In this document: piece by piece, positions 5,841 through 9,250 of the stretch | How positions within the stretch are numbered: the stretch's first letter is position 1 | Layout: each line of letters begins with the position of its first letter | From: CAYMQB01 sp964392665 | GTDB taxonomy: Bacteria; Hydrothermota; E44-bin80 | DNA: 9,250 nucleotides | Assembly: GCA_964392665.1 (NCBI GenBank) | Contig: CAYMQB010000061.1 | Coordinates: forward strand, 1-9,250 | Direction of reading: 5' to 3' | Made by a program: the position numbers and the translations under genes | Notes under the pieces: generated by a model | The model's input: the letters and a program-made list of their open reading frames with translations, nothing else | Told to the model about the DNA's origin: nothing | The model's database searches: none

Positions 5841-7457
5841 TTACTTCTTAGTCTGACTCCTATTACTCCCTGTTCTTTTCTTGGCATGGGTGATTAATGG
5901 CTTCTTACCCCTTTTTTTAAAGCTAACAATGATTTTCTCTGCTTTTTCAAAAGGAACAGTTATGAAAGAGAATTTGTCCATTACCCGTATGTCTCTGATA
6001 TATTTGGGTTCAACTGATACTCTGCTCATAATAAGCTTAACAAGTTTTTTGGCATTAATCTCGTCTTTCTTACCAAGTGCGACAAAAAGTCTTGCTTTAC
6101 CCTGTTGATCAAGTTGCTTCCCCTTTACACCGACTTCTTTTATTTCACCATAGGCATCAGGATTGAGTTCTTCTTTGAAACGATAGTTAAGTATAGCTGC
6201 CAATATTTCTGTCGGATTATTATCCTGAAGCAATTTCTTAGCCCAGTCATAATATTTAGTATCAATCTCATTTTCAAGAATGGTAGTCAGATCATCGTAT
6301 ATTTTTTTCTTTTTGGCTTTGATAATATCTTTTACGTTTGGTACTTTTGATTTCTTAATATCAGTCTTGGCGATTCGCTGTATGGACATCAGTTGATTAT
6401 ACTCCTTAGGAGTAATAAACGTAATAGCGGTACCCTCATTCCCGGCCCTTCCTGTACGACCTATTCGATTAACATATGAATCTGAATCTTGAGGTAGAGA
6501 ATAGTTTATAACGTGGGTAAGGTTAATAATGTCAATTCCACGTGCTGCAACATCTGTTGCTATAAGAATATTGACTCTTTGTTTCCTAAATTTTTCCAGG
6601 GTTCTTTCTCTTTGTGTCTGTGAAATATCTCCATGAATAGCTTCTGCATCATACCCCCTACCTACTAAATGAGTTACAACAGAATCCACATCACTCTTTG
6701 TTCTGCAGAAAACCAAACCGTAAAAATCATCTTCAATGTCAATTATCCTGCATAGTGCCTCAAATTTATCAGAAGCTTTAACCTCAAAGTATATTTGCTC
6801 CGTCAGATCACTTGTCAGTTGCTCTTTCTTAGCTGTAAGAAACTCATAACCGTCCATGTATTTATGTGCAAGATCTTTTATCCTTGCCGGCATTGTTGCA
6901 GCAAATAATAGTGTTCTTTTTGCAGGATTCGTATGCTTCATTATTTCTTCCATATCTTCGATAAATCCCATATTTAGCATTTCGTCTGCCTCATCAAGTA
7001 TCAGGTGCTCAATCCCCCCAAGCTTTAGTGTCTTTCTGTTAAGATGATCAATCACCCTACCCGGAGTCCCAACTACAATATGCACACCTTTTTTCAGTCT
7101 GCGTAACTGCTGATCAATAGATTGACCACCATATATCGGTATTATTTTGATATCCTTGGTTCCTTTGAGTGAAATGATTTCTTCTGATATCTGAATGGCT
7201 AACTCTCGTGTAGGAACTAGAATTAGTGCCTGAACTGTTCTGGAATCTATGTTAACCATTTCTATCAACGGTAATCCAAATGCAGCTGTTTTGCCTGTAC
7301 CTGTTTGGGCTTGAGCGATGATATTAGTATCATCTCTTAGCATTACAGGGATAGTCATAGCCTGAATTGGGGTTGGCTCTTCAAAACCCTTTTTATTAAT
7401 TGCATCCAGTGCTTTTGCTGAAAGTCCAAGGTCATTAAATGTCTTTTTATTTGCCAT
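5841..7457 (-). CDS. deaD: DEAD-box ATP-dependent RNA helicase, DeaD/CsdA type
   Basis: Cytosolic ATPase that locally unwinds RNA, in this family linked to ribosome assembly, mRNA turnover and cold adaptation. In 538 residues, domain 1 holds the Q motif (F7, PTPIQ 28-32), Walker A AQTGTGKT (50-57), PTREL (82-86), GG (110-111), TPGR (131-134), DEAD (155-158) and motif III, which reads AAT (186-188) instead of SAT. Domain 2 has LVFCRT (248-253), ATDVAARGID (300-309) and RIGRTGR (331-337), preceded by N330 where His is usual. Residues about 370-425 are a basic helical extension, about 450-520 match the DbpA/DeaD RNA-binding domain, and the tail is Lys/Arg-rich. The ATG at 7455-7457 has AGGAG (7464-7468) at 6 nt. 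The last seven codons and the stop lie in a repeat also found at 7728-7750. It stands alone; its promoter is not clear and cold regulation is only a family expectation. Confidence 0.95.
   Translation of the reverse strand: MANKKTFNDLGLSAKALDAINKKGFEEPTPIQAMTIPVMLRDDTNIIAQAQTGTGKTAAFGLPLIEMVNIDSRTVQALILVPTRELAIQISEEIISLKGTKDIKIIPIYGGQSIDQQLRRLKKGVHIVVGTPGRVIDHLNRKTLKLGGIEHLILDEADEMLNMGFIEDMEEIMKHTNPAKRTLLFAATMPARIKDLAHKYMDGYEFLTAKKEQLTSDLTEQIYFEVKASDKFEALCRIIDIEDDFYGLVFCRTKSDVDSVVTHLVGRGYDAEAIHGDISQTQRERTLEKFRKQRVNILIATDVAARGIDIINLTHVINYSLPQDSDSYVNRIGRTGRAGNEGTAITFITPKEYNQLMSIQRIAKTDIKKSKVPNVKDIIKAKKKKIYDDLTTILENEIDTKYYDWAKKLLQDNNPTEILAAILNYRFKEELNPDAYGEIKEVGVKGKQLDQQGKARLFVALGKKDEINAKKLVKLIMSRVSVEPKYIRDIRVMDKFSFITVPFEKAEKIIVSFKKRGKKPLITHAKKRTGSNRSQTKK
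5843..5865. repeat. 23-bp direct repeat, left copy, inside the deaD 3' end
   Basis: The 23 bp starting ACTTCTTAGTCTGAC match 7728-7750 in the same orientation at 21 of 23 positions. The segment encodes the final residues NRSQTKK and most of the stop codon of the helicase. It is preceded by CTAGGTC (5833-5839), which also occurs at 5782-5788 in the spacer, suggesting that the repeat unit extends beyond the gene. Confidence 0.65.
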
Positions 7458-7505
7458 ATATTTCTCCTGTCCTAATTATTATCCATTTGCTCAATGAACT
7501 TAATA

Positions 7506-7517
7506 AACATATATGTT
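7506..7517. promoter_or_regulatory. 12-bp palindrome upstream of deaD
   Basis: AACATATATGTT is a perfect palindrome about 50 bp upstream of the helicase start codon, where promoter elements would be expected. It resembles the antitoxin-operon palindrome TAACATATGTTA, with the same AACATA and TATGTT half-sites but two extra bases in the centre. A regulator-binding site is possible, but AT-rich sequence gives such palindromes by chance. Confidence 0.3.
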
Positions 7518-7676
7518 CAAGTCGGATAGAAATAACCAAATTGAATTTTTAAAACTCTCTCAGTTACTCTTTCCATTCATGTTTTCTATAAATCCATAGT
7601 CAGATAACGATAAATCTCAACTTCCCGCTTGAGGTGGGTCAAGTGAAGCGATTTGTTATGGGAAACCATACCAGTT

Positions 7677-7750
7677 ATTCATAAAGATGTCAAGAGGATT
7701 GGAGTGAGAATTTGAATACTAAATCTCACTTCTTAGTCGGACCCCTATTA
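7677..7750 (+). repeat. Intergenic repeat, left copy beside the toxin-antitoxin module
   Basis: The 7677-7726 part aligns with 9124-9174 at about 40 of 51 positions with one gap. Shared blocks are ATTCA, AAGAT, TCAAGA, TTGG and an exact AATACTAAATCT. The next 23 bp (7728-7750) match the 3' end of deaD (5843-5865). Two repeat blocks therefore adjoin here. No open reading frame is present. Confidence 0.6.
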
Positions 7751-7838
7751 TTGATGAAGATGATTGAAATAACCTGCTGATGTGAATTGCATACTGCTAA
7801 TGGCATATAGCGTATATCCCTATTTCATTCGGTTTACA

Positions 7839-8216
7839 CTATTTTTCTTTTCCATAATTCTTTGCTATTCTTTTCCTATCTTCGTTTTCCTTATCACCCT
7901 TGAAGTAGATCTCAATAAGTTGAATTTCATCCTTTTCTTCAAAATAAGCATAGATAACTCTAATCCCCGATTGTACGCCTTTCCCTCTAAGAGAACGGCA
8001 AGCGAACTTCTTTGCTTTGTATATTTTAGGGTTTTTGATCTGTATATTTCTGAACTGAAAAATACCCCCCTGGTCTATGTTCAGCTTGTGGTAAAGCTTT
8101 AATTGAATCTTGATAAAGTTCTGTAAATCATCCTCTATCGTTTTAAATCTTTTTCGAAGTTTTTTTATATCCTTCTCAAACTCGGAAAGCCTTCTAATCC
8201 TTCGAAATACCTTCAC
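7839..8216 (-). CDS. RelE-like toxin of a type II toxin-antitoxin module
   Basis: A 125-residue, strongly basic protein. RelE-fold toxins are mostly ribosome-associated mRNA endonucleases that stop growth when unopposed. Helical residues about 10-45 (SEFEKDIKKLRKRFKTIEDD) lead into the typical toxin core: KIYKAKKFACRSLRGKG (64-80), SGIRVIYAYF (83-92) and IQLIEIYFKGDKENEDRKRI (98-117). R74, R77, R86 and Y104 are plausible RNA-contacting or catalytic residues by analogy with RelE, but the alignment is uncertain. The start is GTG at 8214-8216, 23 nt inside the end of the antitoxin gene, with only a weak AGAG site before it, so translation is probably coupled to the antitoxin. The order antitoxin-toxin and the overlap support a single operon under the promoter at 9020-9048. 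The length is slightly above the usual 85-110 residues, mainly through the N-terminus. ParE-like gyrase inhibition cannot be excluded. Confidence 0.85.
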   Translation of the reverse strand: MKVFRRIRRLSEFEKDIKKLRKRFKTIEDDLQNFIKIQLKLYHKLNIDQGGIFQFRNIQIKNPKIYKAKKFACRSLRGKGVQSGIRVIYAYFEEKDEIQLIEIYFKGDKENEDRKRIAKNYGKEK

Positions 8217-8991
8217 TATATTCTCTTACTGAATAGGCTTTGGTTCTGTAAAAAACGGATTCATATTCAATAATCTCTTGCTCCTCAGTTGTTAACCATG
8301 GAACATCGTTGTGTGAATATTCACTTATCTGTGTAGCATTCATATCGGACAGCCTGCTCAGAACATCATCAATTATTTCTGTCTCAGTAGCTTTCAATTT
8401 GGAGAGGTCAGGGGCCCTCAAAGGTAAATATTTAGTTTGAGGATAACTGAAGTATTTGTTTTTCACTCTGGATATATCTTTCTTCTTGACCATCTCTGAA
8501 ACAATTTTTTTGAATTCTATAGGTGTGGGACCATAGTGATTCTTTTTATAGGTAGCACCAATCAACTGCTCTTCATACTTCTCGTAGTAATCGAAATCTA
8601 TGAAATAGAGAAGTTTATAAATAACTGTTTCCCCGATATTTGGTTTTGAACCGACATTATTTAGAATATAAAGTAATACTTCCTTAAATTTCTCTACACT
8701 CCTCTGAGGCACATTTATTCTTATCTGAGATTTCATTATTCTCTTTTTCGTTTTCTTTCCAACAATAATCTCTGGTTTCTTTTTAAGTTCCAACAAAACA
8801 TCTATAGATACATCAAATATTTTTGAAAGTTTCACTAATTCTTGGACAGTTATTTTTCTCTCCCCATTCTCTATCTGCGAGAGAGTTACCCTGCCAGCTC
8901 GAAGATGTTTCGCAAGTTTCTGTTGACTCATCCCTATTTCTTTTCTCAATTTTTTTATTCTTCCTCCAAGTCTAATCTGAAAATTACTCAT
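8194..8991 (-). CDS. HTH-XRE/Panacea (DUF4065) antitoxin, PanA-like
   Basis: An antitoxin of about 265 residues with two domains (numbering from the 8994 ATG). Residues 10-67 are an XRE-type helix-turn-helix: IKKLRKEIGMSQQKLAKHL, then VTLSQIENGERKITVQELVK and a third-helix region ending DVSIDVLLEL. A lysine-rich linker (72-95) joins them. Residues about 100-250 fit Panacea/DUF4065, the domain of SocA/GepA-like proteins shown to neutralise many unrelated toxins: IYKLLYFIDFDYYEKYEEQL, then GATYKKNHYGPTPIEF (146-161) and a C-terminal ISEYSHNDVPWLTT (223-236). The gene overlaps the downstream RelE-like toxin by 23 bp, so this is probably the neutralising partner and autorepressor. Two tandem ATGs exist: the first (8992-8994) is 1 nt from AAGGAGG (8996-9002), the second (8989-8991) 4 nt, which I prefer. 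The operon promoter has a palindrome at its -10. Confidence 0.9.
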   Translation of the reverse strand: MSNFQIRLGGRIKKLRKEIGMSQQKLAKHLRAGRVTLSQIENGERKITVQELVKLSKIFDVSIDVLLELKKKPEIIVGKKTKKRIMKSQIRINVPQRSVEKFKEVLLYILNNVGSKPNIGETVIYKLLYFIDFDYYEKYEEQLIGATYKKNHYGPTPIEFKKIVSEMVKKKDISRVKNKYFSYPQTKYLPLRAPDLSKLKATETEIIDDVLSRLSDMNATQISEYSHNDVPWLTTEEQEIIEYESVFYRTKAYSVREYSEGISKD

Positions 8992-9019
8992 CATACCTCC
9001 TTTTTTAGACTCTCAGTAC

Positions 9020-9048
9020 AATATAACATATGTTAGCTAATTTGTCAA
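9020..9048 (-). promoter_or_regulatory. Sigma-70 type promoter of the toxin-antitoxin operon
   Basis: On the minus strand, TTGACA (9043-9048) is a perfect -35 box, followed after 17 nt by TATATT (9020-9025), a five-of-six -10 box. Transcription should begin near 9013, leaving a leader of about 20 nt with a strong AAGGAGG site. Confidence 0.75.
9024..9035. promoter_or_regulatory. Putative autoregulatory operator of the toxin-antitoxin operon
   Basis: TAACATATGTTA is a perfect 12-bp palindrome covering two bases of the -10 box and the adjacent spacer. A repressor bound here would block RNA polymerase, as is usual when an XRE antitoxin controls its own operon. An 8-bp palindrome TTAGCTAA (9033-9040) overlaps its right edge, and a further TGTTAG lies at 9054-9059. 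Confidence 0.55.
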
Positions 9049-9123
9049 GTAATTGTTAGAAAAATTTACATATATTTATAGAGTTCAAGAAGAGTTTTTA
9101 TAATATTGAGGATGGTGGGGAAC

Positions 9124-9204
9124 ATTCACGAAGATATCAAGAAGAATTGGTATTTGAATTGAAATACTAAATCTTTCTAAATCTTATTTCTGAGCCTGAA
9201 CTTC
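9124..9204 (+). repeat. Intergenic repeat, right copy beside the toxin-antitoxin module
   Basis: The 9124-9174 part aligns with 7677-7726 in the same orientation at about 78% identity and ends in the same AATACTAAATCT. The sequence after it (TTATTTCTGAGCC..GAACTTCC, about 9184-9204) looks like a more diverged form of the 23-bp block at 7728-7750, separated by a 10-bp extra segment. No gene is seen between the promoter at 9048 and the window end. Confidence 0.5.
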
Positions 9205-9250
9205 CCATGTAAAATGTCAAGTAAAAAATGAGATTTTTTAGCTACCTCCT

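Larger units (their letters stand above)
7458..7838. other. Intergenic region between the toxin gene and deaD
   Basis: About 380 bp without a credible gene. It holds the deaD ribosome binding site, a 12-bp palindrome (7506-7517), the left copy of the repeat that brackets the toxin-antitoxin genes (7677-7750) and a small hairpin (7802-7820, GG-ATATA/TATAT-CC with one mismatch) downstream of the toxin stop. No convincing -35/-10 pair for deaD was found; GATAAT-like sequence near 7475-7485 lacks a good -35. Confidence 0.5.

Noticed and set aside
5881..7047. Several plus-strand frames of 60-80 codons antisense to deaD
   Set aside because: All lie opposite the intact helicase gene, whose motifs are complete on the minus strand. 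They have no independent support.
7728..7773. A remnant of a second deaD gene ending at the right repeat copy
   Set aside because: Translation upstream of the repeat in the matching frame gives no similarity to the helicase C-terminus beyond the repeat itself.
7782..8102. A 106-codon plus-strand frame antisense to the toxin gene
   Set aside because: Its hydrophobic Phe/Ile/Leu-rich product is what an AT-rich, lysine-rich gene gives on its opposite strand. It has no ribosome site or family resemblance.
9222..9250. AGGAGGT on the minus strand at the right edge, plus the TAAAAAAT/ATTTTTTA hairpin
   Set aside because: No start codon lies at a usable distance after the AGGAGGT. The hairpin is purely A/T with a three-base loop and can be expected by chance in this composition.

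Overview
This is an AT-rich bacterial window with seven convincing protein genes, no rRNA, tRNA or CRISPR array that I can see, and unusually repeat-laden intergenic DNA. The best clue to the organism is the exported protein at 4567-5430, which ends in a Por/type IX secretion (T9SS) type A sorting domain. Such tails are typical of the Fibrobacteres-Chlorobi-Bacteroidetes (FCB) group and related candidate phyla such as WOR-3, Cloacimonadota and Marinimicrobia. The intergenic repeats also resemble ones I associate with those lineages. Placement within the group is inference.

Left part (1-3912): A minus-strand gene (56-1519) encodes a two-nuclease fusion. It has an N-terminal PD-(D/E)XK domain with four cysteines placed like the Fe-S cluster of Cas4/AddB, followed by a DUF2779 DEDD-type exonuclease domain. 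It is divergent from an SDR-type L-threonine 3-dehydrogenase (1828-2781, +), which has a textbook sigma-70 promoter that fixes its start. Convergent to that is an FbaB/DhnA-type class I fructose-bisphosphate aldolase (2860-3912, -). These look like separate transcription units: a DNA-processing enzyme, threonine catabolism and central carbon metabolism.

Middle (3913-5840): A gene-free stretch of about 650 bp carries three copies of a 38-40 bp repeat and a 109-bp nested palindromic element. It is followed by the DNRLRE-like/T9SS exported protein, which has a consensus promoter and a duplicated Shine-Dalgarno segment, and then by another repeat-rich spacer with two short hairpins.

Right part (5841-9250): A full-length DeaD/CsdA-like DEAD-box RNA helicase has an altered motif III (AAT for SAT), and its last codons lie inside a repeat. 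Upstream is a two-gene type II toxin-antitoxin module in the order antitoxin then toxin. The antitoxin is an XRE-HTH plus Panacea (DUF4065) protein and the toxin is RelE-like; the genes overlap by 23 bp. The module has a consensus promoter with a palindromic operator at the -10, and is bracketed by diverged direct copies of an intergenic repeat. The antitoxin presumably both neutralises the toxin and represses the operon.

I see no clearly new multi-gene system. The items most worth a second look are the fused Fe-S nuclease/exonuclease, the Panacea-RelE pair with its operator and flanking repeats, and the repeat families that punctuate nearly every intergenic region from about 4170 onward.
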